From Allantophomopsis cytisporea (taxonomy: Eukaryota; Ascomycota; Leotiomycetes; Phacidiales; Phacidiaceae), in the NCBI GenBank assembly GCA_024752435.1, contig CP103032.1:310001-374000 (forward strand): DNA of 64,000 nt. Direction: 5' to 3'. Positions 24,511-35,379 of the stretch are shown in pieces. The position numbers and the translations under genes are program-made. The notes under the pieces were generated by a model. The model saw only the letters and a list, made by a program, of their open reading frames with translations, searched no databases and was not told where the DNA came from. Position 1 is the first letter of the stretch, and each line of letters opens with the position of its first letter.

Positions 24511-25404
24511 ATGTCCTTCGAATCGCCATTGCCGCCGTACAATTCTACGGACCCAAGCGCGACGTTCCTGAACTCGTCATGTCTCGACCTGCTGCTGATC
24601 GAGCTGGTGCCAATGGCACACCGCATCACGCATGACCTGCATACGCGGCAGACAGACGCTTATCCATCACCGCCGGCGGAAGGGAGTTCTGGTACCGAGG
24701 AGGGAAGTAAGCTGGATGAGGAAGAGGAGAGGGATGCGGTGTTTTTAAGGCTGGAGGGTTTGGGGTATCGAGTTGGGCAGGGATTAGTTGAGAGGTGAGT
24801 TGTGTAAGCATGATGTCTATTACAAGCGCAATTGGCATCGCGGGTAGTTGTGATCTGCTATGTCAATGGTGGAGCTTGGTTATATACGGGTGCTGACTGT
24901 GGTTGTGGTGAGAAGCGGTGCTGATGCAATGACAGATTTTCGAAAGATAGACCCCGGTTTACGGATACGCTGGATGTGATCAAGTTCCTATGCAAAGACC
25001 TATGGACGCTTGTTTTCCGGAAACAAATTGATAATCTGAAGACAAACCATAGGGTATTGTTCCCACCCACTTTTTCCCCGGAATAAGAGACTCAAGACTA
25101 ACCCATCATCAGGGAGTCTACGTCCTAACAGACAACGCCTTCCGCCCCTTCGCACGAATGTCAACAGTACCAGGAGGAAATGCCGTGGCAAGAGCCCAAC
25201 CCGTACGTCCCCAAACACTTCTTCTACTGCGCTCCATTCACGAATCCTAAGCTAACAACCAAGCAGTATCTCTACATCCCCTGTGGCATCATCCGCGGCG
25301 CTCTCTCGGCCCTGGGCATCAACGCAACCGTACAAGCAGAGACATCAGCGCTACCAGTCGCCACGTTCCAGATCAAGAGCATTACTGTCAACAACGCGAA
25401 GTAA
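24511..25404 (+). CDS. TRS33: TRAPP complex subunit Trs33 (TRAPPC6, Bet3 family)
   Basis: Subunit of the TRAPP tethering/Rab-GEF complexes in ER-Golgi and Golgi traffic. Four exons: 24511-24794, 24936-25053, 25113-25202 and 25267-25404, giving 209 residues. The Bet3-type core is clear: CLDLLLIELVPMAHRI near the start; ERFSKDRPRFTDTLDVIKFL and CKDLWTLVFRKQIDNLKTNH after the first splice; GVYVLTDNAFRPFARMS; then YLYIPCGIIRGALSALGINA and the closing ATFQIKSI strand. An acidic insert (GTEEGSKLDEEEERDA) lies between helices 1 and 2 and is a normal fungal variation. The ATG was chosen because it directly precedes the conserved helix and is the only start in frame. Confidence 0.93.
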
Positions 25405-26220
25405 GGGACGAGTGACAGCGAGCTTTAACGAGCATTTTGTGCGACTGTGAGTGGCCATGAGCCTGGTAGCTTTAGAGCTCTGAAGGCACAGCAGGTGAAG
25501 GGCCAGGAGCATGGAAAGAGATGGAGGGAGTGTATTTGGCGTCCGGGTTTACTGAACTTTAGCGAGGCATCATTTGTCGGTCATTCAGTAGGGACAAAAG
25601 GCAGGCGTTTCGGAGCATAAGGGGTAGTACGTATCGGCCATGTAGCTCGCCATATGGACACAGTGGTAGCCAAATGTATAATACCAGCAACATGATGGAA
25701 CACCTTCTGCCTTGGTCCACAGAAAGCGCATTTCTCACATCTTTTAGTTTCAAAGATAAAATCTCCCATGAACTTCATTAATTAAACAGATCTAGATGCG
25801 GGTGCGCGCGCGAATGCTCTTAAAGATTATTTCCTCCGGCGAAAAAAATGAACAATAAAATGAAATAGCGCATTCCGTTAAGCTGTACGGGAGCTCAGGG
25901 GAACAAGGAAGAGAGCCAGACGCCGATCCATGCTATGCAATGCATTCCATGCAAGAGTGTAGAAGGGGTGAAAATCCACGACCTGAAAATCAGATAACCA
26001 TGCTGCCAAAGACAAGGTGCAAAGCGGCTCCTCATCCACACAAACACAGTACATACAAACATATAAGCTCATCGCCTCATCATTACGCGCTAGATAGATA
26101 CATCCTGCGCCAGCTCTGTGTAAGGGCTTTTTCATCCAATATGCCCCATTAATACAGTGCGCTTCTGGTCTGTCGTGACTTTTACCACCACAACCATGCC
26201 AGAGTGCTCTCTCCCATAGC
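25405..26220. other. Convergent intergenic region
   Basis: 816 bp between the TRS33 and ERG3 stop codons; 3' ends of both are expected here. The minus-strand frame at 25878-26240 overlaps the ERG3 stop and is not a recognisable protein. Confidence 0.45.
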
Positions 26221-27352
26221 TTACAAGTCCTTCTTGACACTCATCTTGACCTCATCAGCCGGGCCATAGCTTCTATCATCAGAGCCCTCGACCTCCTGGA
26301 CGATATTCTCCATTTCCTTAACTTGGCGCTCCCACTCCTTCTTGCCCATCTTGCTTTCGCGTCTGAAGAGCTCCTCGTTTGGCTTTCGGTAGCTGCCACC
26401 GAGACGATCCCAAAGCGTTGTGTACTGGCCATAGTTGTAGTTGAAGTACAAATGGTGCATGGTGTGACAGGCTGCTCCGTTGATGATTGGTGAGTTGGCT
26501 ACGTACTCGCCATCATGGATAAAGATGGTCCAGATGTTGATAAAGCCGAAGAGTGCGATGTAAGCGAACTTCTGCAGCGGGAAGATGAAGGGAAAGACGT
26601 GATATGGGATTGATTGCGCGTAGCCATCAAGTGGGTGGAAGGCGTGGCTGGCGAATGGAGTGGGCATGATCCACTTGTGATGTGGCTTGTGAAGTGTCTT
26701 ATAGATCAGTGGGTGGTGAAGACCACGATGGATGAGGTAGATCCAGAAATCGGTAAAGACAAGGAAGAGTGGGAATTGCAACCAGTTATACCACACTCCT
26801 GGCCCGTCGGCGCTGTTATCATACAGTTTGGAGTAGCCACGAACTTCAGCAAGGAAGAATGGAACGGTAAAGATGGCCATGACAGGTAATGCTGCACTCG
26901 TTTGGGCGATCTCCATGCGCACTTGGTTCTTGAGGAATTTGGGATGTTTGAAGGTATTTTTGTCGAAAACGAAAACGTAGGAGAGAGAGGCGAAGACGAA
27001 GTAGATGAGAAGTCCGAAGAGCCTTGAAGAAAAGTCAGTCAATCCATCCTGCATACTCAATCAATCCCGGAATACGTGGATAACTTGCGTACCATGTTAT
27101 CAAGAAAAGTGTTATGGCTTCACGGTATATGTTGTTTCGTGCCCACATACTTTGGTACGCTGCAGGTCCTGGCTCAACAGAAAAGTACATGGTTGCCGGC
27201 TTGTATTCCCATGTCGATGTTCCGGCGTTGGGAATAGATGTGTTTGAAGTGCCATCCTTGAGTAAGTCGTATGGTGATGGGCGAGCCGGGAGGACATAGG
27301 CGTAGAGGTGGTCGAACATATAGGTATCTAATACCTCAAGGACGACATCCAT
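26221..27352 (-). CDS. ERG3: Delta-7 sterol C5(6)-desaturase
   Basis: ER enzyme of late ergosterol synthesis that introduces the C5(6) double bond into episterol. Minus-strand exons are 27352-27093 and 27022-26221, giving 353 residues. The 70-nt intron splits the Trp codon of ITLFLITW|LFGLLIYF. Membrane segments surround the three histidine clusters of the di-iron fatty-acid-hydroxylase fold: HRGLHH after LIYL, HKPHH in KTLHKPHHKWIMPTPFASH, and HTMHHLYFNYNYGQY. The C-terminus is charged, ending MSVKKDL, a lysine-rich end that could act as an ER-retention signal. The start MDVVLEVLDTYMFDHLYAY matches fungal Erg3 N-termini, so the longer frame beginning at 27418 was not used. Confidence 0.96.
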
Positions 27353-29830
27353 AGTGGCGAGGATGCGCGCAATGCGACTTTTTGAACTGGCGAGAAAAGG
27401 ATAGGTGAGGGATATCACAATGGATCCAAATCAATGGTTATCCGGCCAGCAAATCGAAGTAAAGAGAGGAAGACTTGAAGGAGAAGAGAGAGGAGGTGTA
27501 GATTGAAGGACAAGTCAGGTTAAGGAGGGCAGAATGGACTTTGTATATATTGTTCCTACTCAGCAAGCACCGTTGACCGGCGTGCCAGCTCTGTCAACCC
27601 TGCAAATTATTTGATTGGCGCATTGACTTTCTCCCTCGTACCTGAAGGGGAAGTTTGGTGTAGGTTTGAGTGCCTTGGTGCCTTATTATACTCAGTTATG
27701 CCTCGTTATGCCTCGTTGTGCCTCAATTATGCATCGCATTACTGGTACACCACCGACAGCATACGATTAATCACGCTTGAAAATCTCACATCATTCGTCA
27801 ATGGCAAGTGATCCAATCGGAAAGCCGGGATCCGCTACTTGGGAAAGGAGCCCTGGTGCTTTGTGGTGTCATATCGAAGCGCATTCAACGTATCGGATAT
27901 GGTCATCCCGTAACCCACAACGCAGAAGCCTTCTAGAGTTAATCGACGTTGATCCTGAATAATCATATCTGATCAAAATCACGTGCACTACTACCAAGAC
28001 CAAAGAAAGGGGCTTGTACTATTGTCGATCATTCATCATCAACCCCAGAATTCTTTTGATAGTGAAGAGAGGTTGATTTTCTTTGGCTTTGTTCCATCAG
28101 AAATCCCATATTTTTATACTCCGTTCTTCGCTCTCTACTTTTCTCCTATTTAAAAACCTCACCGATATTTATATCAGTATTTTAGTTAGATAAGAATCTT
28201 CATATCTTTTCTCGAAATACCTTAACTGATAATGAATCTCAATTTTCTTGACCACAATTATTTCCGTATTTTAAATTCTACTATCATAGAATCAGGTCAA
28301 CACAACAAACTCTTGTTCTTAATATCTCGGAATTTTCAACTCCCATTCAAATTTCCATATCAGCCCATTATGATAAAATTCGGATCCAATATTTCACACC
28401 AGACCCCGCTTCCGGCAACCGATCTTGTGACATAGGGTATGTCTTCCTCCGCAATCTCGGGATTTGCAAGAAACCCGCGACACAACTTCAACCTTCGATA
28501 AAGCCACCTTTCCCCCGAAGATCTTCCCAACGATTTCTTCTCTGTAACAATGTAGATACAAAGAAATAGCCAAGAGAAATTTTTGGAATTTTATTTTGCT
28601 TTGATTTTTGTGATATGAGGGCTGGTTTCGCTTGTCACGAACTCAATAAGATAGTCTTTGAAGGGGACGAGCATCACAAAGCATGTAGAGTCGGACTCGA
28701 CATCAAAGATTTAGTGCCTGCGACAAATTACCTATCTGTATGAGAGTATTCGAAAACCAATCTCTGAAGGTGTTCGCCCATCCTCCTGTAAGACGAGTTT
28801 CACAGTCACCTCACGTACCACGGCCCACATACGGACTCTTAAGGGAGCCTTGAAATAGTTCGAGACAGCCATTACTGACTCCCTTCTATGTCATGAACTC
28901 ATATTGGTTATTTGCTCCTAGATAAATCTACAGTGAAGGGTCTTGTTGAAGCTCAAATCAGTGGGACTATCGCAACATGTCTCCCTATATGCCGACTTTA
29001 ATAGCAGATGGGGGAAGATACTGTGAATCTGCGTCTCGTAGCTGTGTTAGTAGTATCTATCATTGTCTCCCTAATTTTATACACCTAACATAATTTATAA
29101 ACTCATCCTTTGATTAGTCACGGGATCCCAGTCATATTTGTGATAGATTCTAGATCGAGCGAGCTCTAGAGCCTGATGTGATTCATGCCAACAAACATTC
29201 TAGTTGGTGTTTAAAGTCACCAATACCTTCTCCTTTTTTTCCACTATACCAGCTATACTCCAAGTTTCACGTCTTATGAACTCTAGTAAAAGAACCCTCA
29301 TATCCCTTGTAAATTAACAATCAAGCGTAAGTTTAATCTTAAAATCAATAGCACATACCAACTCTCCATAGAAGAAAAATGAGACCTGCTCTTAAGTCGA
29401 AGAATACTCTACTAACAAAATATACATCAAGCAGTATCTATAAGAGTCAAGACAACAATGAGAGTCAACGTAGGCCCAATGCTAATGTCAAGTCCTTACT
29501 AAATTTGGTAGCAGGCAGTATCAAGCTCTGTCTTGTAAACGCTCTACGTAGATTAACCTGATGGTCTGTAACATAGTTTTTAAACAACCAATCTTGGCTT
29601 GTCACACAGGGTTAAGCCTCAAATCCTGTATGGAGCATAGTGTTACTTACAGTTACACACTCGATGCTCAACTCAGACAACGTGTTCTCCGCTCTACTGC
29701 AAATATCCATCGAACGAAGCTCTTCCATAGGTCTTCATTCCAAGAACTGAACTCCCTCCAACGGACATCAAGCAAGTTGATCAACCCCAATACCAACAGA
29801 ACATTTATAATTCACATCCAACCCGGAAAG
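27353..29830. other. Intergenic region upstream of ERG3 and Cys-rich cluster
   Basis: 2.5 kb. It contains the ERG3 promoter (a CACGTG palindrome lies at 27980-27985) and AT-rich DNA with only short frames (28232-28435, 29379-29561). The frame at 29561-29983 includes the first Cys-rich protein at its end, but its upstream part has no similarity to the sister genes and is taken as leader. No other gene is supportable. Confidence 0.45.
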
Positions 29831-29983
29831 ATGTGTTCGTATCTCCAGAAACGCTATCTCTGTGGGCATTCAGAGTTCGCCATCATGAGATGTAGGGATG
29901 CCAAGGAATTTGGAGATGAGCACTGTTCGAAGGCATATTGCCGTCAGGACTTCGACACTGTATGTCCTGGTCGTTGCGAGTAA
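29831..29983 (+). CDS. Small Cys/His-rich protein, tandem family member 1
   Basis: Predicted 50-residue protein starting MCSYLQKRYLCGH. It shares with its three downstream neighbours the spacing C2-x8-C11-x-H13, a Cys at 21, one at 32, one at 37 and a final Cys pair (C45, C49). There is no signal peptide, so it is probably intracellular; paired Cys/His suggest zinc binding, which is inference. The ATG was chosen because all four members start with Met-Cys at the same place; the frame is open upstream to 29561 but not conserved. The stop codon overlaps a good donor (GA|GTAAGA at 29982/29983), so a spliced longer C-terminus, as in members 2-4, is possible. I know no named family. Confidence 0.6.
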   Translation: MCSYLQKRYLCGHSEFAIMRCRDAKEFGDEHCSKAYCRQDFDTVCPGRCE

Positions 29984-30347
29984 GAAGTATCTGCAACGGG
30001 CAAAAGAATAGCTTGGACAATAGCAAGAGGAGCGAGAGGGATGGAGATGGCAGTAGGAGTTGATTACATGAGCTTTCATGTACCAAGTCGTGCTTACTTT
30101 CTAGCTTGTGATGATCAGCTCCATGATATACTCAGCATGGATTCTTGTATTCAAATATTGACTATCACAAACATAGATCACATACGGTGACACTAACAAC
30201 ATGACCACACGTGCCCATTATCTTGAGATCATAGAACCCTCCTCGCTATTTCTCCTCCTATTACAAACATTATCCCATCAACCCATCCTTAAAGCCCCGT
30301 ACCAACACCAACAGCACGTCCAGCAACGCTCATAGAAACCCAAGAGA

Positions 30348-30584
30348 ATGTGCACGTTCCTCGAGGAGCGCTATACCTGTAAACACAACAAGATAATCCG
30401 CAGTGCCTGCGATGAGGTAGGAGTGTCGCCCGCCACCGGCTGCTCGAAGTTTTCGTGTCATAGGATCCACGATACTATGTGTCCTCATTGCGTTGCTGTT
30501 CAGGAGCAGCTTGATAAGGAAGCCAAGGAGGCTCGGGAGAAGGAGGGACTTGAAGAGCGGGGAAGGCGGAGACGTCGAAAGTAG
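30348..30584 (+). CDS. Small Cys/His-rich protein, tandem family member 2
   Basis: A 78-residue protein starting MCTFLEERYTCKH. Its Cys and His are at positions 2, 11, 13(H), 21, 32, 37, 45 and 48, matching member 1 almost residue for residue (both have a CSK motif at 32-34 and a DT(V/M)CP motif at 42-46). After the last CPHC comes a charged helical tail (AVQEQLDKEAKEAREKEGLE) ending in a run of arginines, possibly a nuclear signal. Single exon, 364 bp after member 1 on the same strand. No signal peptide or membrane segment. Function unknown; a zinc-binding knuckle is inferred from the spacing. Confidence 0.7.
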   Translation: MCTFLEERYTCKHNKIIRSACDEVGVSPATGCSKFSCHRIHDTMCPHCVAVQEQLDKEAKEAREKEGLEERGRRRRRK

Positions 30585-31097
30585 AGAGGGGTGAATGAGG
30601 AGAATTTGATTTATGCAGTTTAGTTTTGTAATATGTGGCATGGATTCTGTGATATATATTTTGAGCCTTTGTGTTTTGAGGCTGATGGGTGCGTGATGAT
30701 GTATATGGCATTGAATTTCCTGGCTGCGGAGAGTATAATTAATATGTGAAGGGGGTTGTTGAGCAGCAAGCGGATAGAAGCAAGAGAAGTGGCGAGGAGA
30801 CAGTAGCAGGTAGTAGAAGATGACGAGAGATTAGAAACATGATTCGAAGCTTCTTAGATATCGCAAGTTGATCTCTATAGTATACACATAGCACATTTCC
30901 ACAACACAAACTTGACACCCTCACAGTTCCACAGCTCATTTATCGATGCATGGGTAGAGTATATACCACAACCACGCATCCAACCTCACATCATAAGTGA
31001 CTATCTACATCTCATCAACCCAAAACCCTCAAACACCCACTCACCACATATCCCCCTCACCTCTCAACCCAGACCAGAAAAAAAACAAAAAAAAACA

Positions 31098-31391
31098 ATG
31101 TGTACCTACACCCGCCAACTCTGTACCTGCGGTCATGCCCTCTTCGCCCACCGAATCCCATGCAGACCAGCACTGAGGATCAACGATCCCCCATGCACCA
31201 ACACGCGCTACACCACCACGCGCCTCGAGCGCAAGTGTGACGCATGCGAGGACGAACAGAGAAGGGCAGCTGAATCGGCGGAGAGGGTTGGGAGGGTAGC
31301 TGCGTGGATAGATGAGACGGAGGCGGAGATGGAGAAGGAGAGGGATTATATTGGGTCGAGGGAGGTTTTGGAGAGGCGTTTTAGGAGGTGA
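31098..31391 (+). CDS. Small Cys/His-rich protein, tandem family member 3
   Basis: A 97-residue protein starting MCTYTRQLCTCGHALFAHR, with Cys/His at 2, 9, 11, 13(H), 22, 33, 47 and 50. The C-terminal part is a long charged helix containing RVAAWIDETEAEMEKERDY, and the WIDETEA motif recurs in member 4. Single exon, 513 bp after member 2. The ATG follows an A-rich leader (31081-31097), a typical strong fungal start context. The Cys at position 37 seen in members 1 and 2 is absent. Function unknown. Confidence 0.7.
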   Translation: MCTYTRQLCTCGHALFAHRIPCRPALRINDPPCTNTRYTTTRLERKCDACEDEQRRAAESAERVGRVAAWIDETEAEMEKERDYIGSREVLERRFRR

Positions 31392-31770
31392 TTGGAAGGG
31401 ATGGGGCTGGTTTGGCGAGTTTAGTAGGTTTGTTTCGTGGAGGAGGAGGAGAGGGTTATGAGGGATAACAGGATGGAGTGGGAGAGGGAAGGGAATGGGT
31501 GTTGGCTTGTAGGGTTGGCTTTGTAATGACCAGCAAGACTTCATACTCGCACTTGATCCGTTAGAATTCCGCATGAGGCTCAGCAGCTGATCTACCCATG
31601 GGAGAGCATACTGCACCACGCGACCAGCAGATATCTAAGCCACCTAACCCACCTCACAAGCACCACTCCACACTCCTATGAACACCACAGAACCCCCTCT
31701 TGTCTGCCGTGCCCTGTTCTGTAATCTTCTTCGAACCCTCACACCAAGTGACCATCGTGAAAAGACCAGG

Positions 31771-32007
31771 ATGTGCGATTACAACGAGAGGTTCTACACT
31801 TGCAATCACAGCGTCGCTTTTCTGCGCAGGAAATGCGCGACGAAGAAGATCTATGGTGGACAGGTGCCTTGTAGTCGTGAACACTTCTTCAGGAAGGATG
31901 TTGGCGGTCTGTGTGCTGAGTGTGTGGAGGAGCAGAGGTTGAGGGATTTGCAGGGCGAGAGGGTTTCGGTGTGGATTGATGAGACTGAGGCTGCTAGGGA
32001 GAGTTGA
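31771..32007 (+). CDS. Small Cys/His-rich protein, tandem family member 4
   Basis: A 78-residue protein starting MCDYNERFYTCNHSVAFLRR, with Cys/His at 2, 11, 13(H), 22, 34, 48 and 51. The final CAEC is followed by a helix with VEEQRLRDLQGERVSVWIDE and TEA, sharing WIDETEA with member 3 and the EEQ turn after the last Cys (E-x-EQ in member 3). Single exon, 379 bp after member 3. The frame extends upstream to 31678, but the conserved MC start is at 31771. Members 3 and 4 form one subgroup and 1 and 2 another, suggesting stepwise duplication. Function unknown. Confidence 0.7.
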   Translation: MCDYNERFYTCNHSVAFLRRKCATKKIYGGQVPCSREHFFRKDVGGLCAECVEEQRLRDLQGERVSVWIDETEAARES

Positions 32008-32764
32008 TGGGACTTGATGTGGGTGATGTGATTTGCTAAGGGAGTTGTTGGATTTGGGAGGTTGTACTTAAGAGGTTTGGGAGAGGGAGGTCTTGAGCTG
32101 GTATGGTCTAGGTAGGTGGTTTTGACTTACATTATATCGCATGGTTTTCAGAGGCAATACAATGCTTTGTTATTTTGACATCTTTCAAATATCAAATCAC
32201 TTGTGAACTATGGGACTGTGGAAGTATAGTGGGCATGAAGTTGTGCCTCTTCTTTTTCGGTCTTCATATCTAATCGTTGAGATGTGGCGTAAATCAGAAA
32301 TTTGTATATATATTCCAGTATTTGCTAAATCGTCCATATTGCGGCCGCTCCTATCTCATCCTCAGACTCAGTGAATCAACACGAAATATGGCAGCAATAT
32401 TTGCATTCCGGTCATGGATGGATGTTCACTGCAGGCAGCTCACCTGATTTCAAGCACGTTGACGCTGTCGATATCCATCTACTTCTGAACCATGCGGCGA
32501 TCAGAAGGGTCGACGCATGTGTTGACGCATGACGATGTACGAGGTGACTTATCGCCTGTATCAGTATCTATTTTTATTGGGGGATATAGAGTTGTGATGT
32601 GTAGATTAACAGATAGATAAAGTTTGAAGGATAAGATGAAGGTTGATATCAGAGGGTGGAGTGTGAGGTACTTAAGGTGTTGCCAATTGATGTAGCTACT
32701 TTTATGTTTTGTGAGTGTTCATAGGCACGATACGCGCGGATAAGTGTACACTTAGGTACTTTGA

Positions 32765-32842
32765 TGTGTGTATGAGTGTGTATGTGTGTATGAGTGTGTA
32801 TGAGCGTATGTGTGTCTGTGGGAGTGAGTGAGTGAGTGAGTG
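32765..32842. repeat. (GTGTATGA)n / (GAGT)n microsatellite
   Basis: GT-rich tract of alternating TGTGTATGAG units that ends in repeated GAGT. Confidence 0.85.
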
Positions 32843-32990
32843 TTGTGTTAAGGTAAGGTATGCATGCGAGTCAGAGTGATATATATTTTGTGTAGGGTGG
32901 ATGGATGTTTGTATTCAATGTAATGAATGGTGTGTGCATCTGTTGTGTATGCATGTTCCTTCCTATTCCTCTGCATTACATGGACACACT

Positions 32991-33043
32991 GACACGCACA
33001 CACTCTCTCACATTCACCCTCACATTCACTCTCACTCTCACCT

Positions 33044-33079
<36 letters not shown>
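32991..33079. repeat. (CTCACT)n microsatellite
   Basis: Imperfect CACTCT/CATTCA array; its longest clean run is in 33041-33078. Confidence 0.9.
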
Positions 33080-33080
<1 letters not shown>

Positions 33081-33260
33081 AACACACACCCTTTCGTCAG
33101 GTCGTACCCACCCTCTTGCCCACTCTTGCCCACTCTTTCCCACTCTTTTTCATCCTTCCCACCGGGTGCTGCTTCTGGTTAGATCCATGGGTTAGGGGAG
33201 TCGATACTCGCCTAAAGATTAGGTACAGTACTCTGACCATCACTTAGACTTGCGGGAACA

Positions 33261-33385
33261 AACTTCGCACTTCACACTTCGACCCTTTACCCTTCCACCC
33301 TTCACCCTTCTTCACCTTTCACCCTTCACACCACACTTCACACTTCACACCTCACACCTCACACCTCACACCTCACACCTCACAC
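33261..33385. repeat. (CTTCAC)n to (CACACCT)n tandem repeat
   Basis: CTTCAC-type units grade into five clean CACACCT heptamers (33346-33380). Confidence 0.9.
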
Positions 33386-34078
33386 GATACGGTATGTATC
33401 TAACAACCTCAACCCACACTTACACCGTGCCAAATACCATGGACTGGGGGGAATAGTTGGGAGTTGGTGAAGGGGGGCCGTGCCATACAGACTACTCTGT
33501 ACTGTATTTAGGAAAATATCCAACCCTGCACACTTACTTAGGTATGTACGCCCAGTCCATATTAAATAAAATGTCCAAGCCCATACATATTCTTACCGAC
33601 ATCTACCGACCGATATCGACGGGTCGGAGTGGCCCCGGAAGATTTATCAACAAATACGACCTTGGCTGTTGGTTGTTATGATACAATGTATTGTACTGCC
33701 GACTAGTCCCATATAGGTCTATTGTAGACGAATCCAGCATAGAGTCAGGATATATTGAAGTGTATTGGGCGTTAGTGGGCGAAGAAACCAGAGGTGAGTC
33801 GTGAGGGATAGCTACTCCGTCCGCACGGTAGTTATGTACTTAGGCAGAGAGGCTACTCAACCATGAACCTTACAGGAATCAGGTAGGAGGAGGATGGAAT
33901 GCGATGAAGAATGCTTTACCCGGTACATCGTACATCGGCTCAATGTTGTAGATACACATCAACATATAGATGTAGATATAGATACAGAATGTCACAAAAA
34001 AGGCTTCATACTGCGTAGAAGGGGGCGCATAGCCAGACAGCCACGATCCAGCAATGGCCCAGCAGCGATGATACGAAC

Positions 34079-34108
34079 ACATGAGCATGAGCATGAGCAT
34101 GAACATGA
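34079..34108. repeat. (GAGCAT)n short tandem repeat
   Basis: Four to five hexamers of ATGAGC, the last changed to ATGAAC. Confidence 0.8.
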
Positions 34109-34196
34109 ACCCCAGACCCAGGATTATGACAGGCACCAAGTACATGCATGTAGGTAGTATCAATCAAGCATCACATACGCAGGTGATTGAACAATA

Positions 34197-34250
34197 CATA
34201 TATATACACATATATACACATATATACACATACATATACACATACATATA
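34197..34250. repeat. (TATATACACA)n tandem repeat
   Basis: Three clean decamers of tatatacaca followed by related tacatataca units. Confidence 0.9.
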
Positions 34251-34628
34251 CTGCATACGATATATTACATACATCCTATAATTACCCATCATCCGACGCA
34301 CAAGAAGTATATACACATGTACCTTCACACACACCTTAATCGTCTAGCTGCACCACACCAGTATCTTTCTACGTACCTTACTACACTACCTTATGTTGCC
34401 TTCTGCCAACCCGCCGCCATCCACCCACCGTCCTTAGCCATCTTTTATTCTCCACGCACCCGCCTCCAAACTACAGCCACGCCCAACCCAAAAGATGCTC
34501 ACACTCTTCGACTCTTCCCCTTCCCTTCCACCCACAACCACATCCGTGTTCTCTCCATCCACCTAAGGGAAACTAAGTACTTGCCTCTTATTAGCCTCAC
34601 GACCTTCACTACCCTCACCACCCTCATC

Positions 34629-34720
34629 TACTCTACTCTACTCTCTCTCTACTCTCTCTCTTCCTCTCTCTGTGCTTCTCTCTTTCTCTCTCTCTCGCTC
34701 TCTCTCTCTCGTCTCTCTCG
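34629..34720. repeat. (CT)n pyrimidine tract
   Basis: Nearly pure CT dinucleotide stretch with TCTA and TTC interruptions in the presumed TUP1 leader or promoter. Confidence 0.9.
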
Positions 34721-35379
34721 CCTCACACAAATCTATCTAACCTCATCTTCTTCTTCTCCTCCTCCTCCTCCACCTGCAAACCAACCAACCTCACTCTCCT
34801 TCTTCCTCTCCACCAAACTACATCCTATCCGATCCCATCCCATCCCATCTCATCCCATCCCCCCCAACCCAACCCTCATCAAGCTTTCTCCACTTTTTGA
34901 AAAACAAATAACAACACCAAAGCCGAGAGGTCATCTCTATCTGACGACATACGCGTCAATTTCTTCTTCACTATTGAAAGTCTCTCACCTGTGATTGACA
35001 TAATTCACCTGCATTCATCGCCTGTTGCTGTGATAGCTGTCGCAAATTCTCAACGCTCCTTGTCATTGAGACAACCGCGCATCCTTCTCCACGCCAGTTC
35101 GTCTTCGGCGCACATCCCTCACGAGCCTCATCCCGATTCGCAAGGCATTGCCGACAACCGAGATACCTCGAAGAGCTTGTCTCAATAAACCCTCCAAAAA
35201 AAAAACACAACAACCTTTCGAATAGCTTCCTTCTACAAGGGCCCCATTCGCGAAATCGCCATCTTGCCATAGCTATTGCGATCCCGCCGCGAAGGCCTCA
35301 CCCCATCAACGACTCCACACGTCTCCAATTCAAACGTCAACATCATCGCAACGAACACGAATACCACCAAGCTTCAGTC

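Larger units (their letters stand above)
32008..35379. other. Microsatellite-rich upstream region of TUP1
   Basis: 3.4 kb without a supported gene. The first part is ordinary intergenic DNA. From 32.76 kb it is dense in simple repeats (listed separately), and the last kilobase is pyrimidine-rich and resembles a long fungal leader. Frames here (for example 32901-33182 and 34317-34994) are translations of low-complexity DNA. Confidence 0.55.

Noticed and set aside
24117..24635. 172-residue plus frame overlapping the TRS33 start
   Set aside because: It runs in a different frame from the well-supported TRS33 exon 1 and has no domain.
27353..27418. Longer ERG3 start at 27418
   Set aside because: The extra residues do not fit Erg3 N-termini; MDVVLEVLDTYMFDHLYAY is the usual beginning.
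29561..29830. Upstream extension of the first Cys-rich protein
   Set aside because: No counterpart in the three sister genes, which all start at the MC motif; more likely leader.
32848..33195. Overlapping frames on both strands with Ser-Glu or Thr-Leu repeats
   Set aside because: Direct translation of the CTCACT microsatellite; no independent support.
33346..33385. Regular short repeats that might suggest a CRISPR-like array
   Set aside because: Seven-base units lie head to tail without spacers, in a eukaryotic sequence.
34317..34994. 225-residue open frame upstream of TUP1
   Set aside because: It translates the CT-rich tract (runs of Ser/Leu/Pro) and has no domain; low-complexity artefact.
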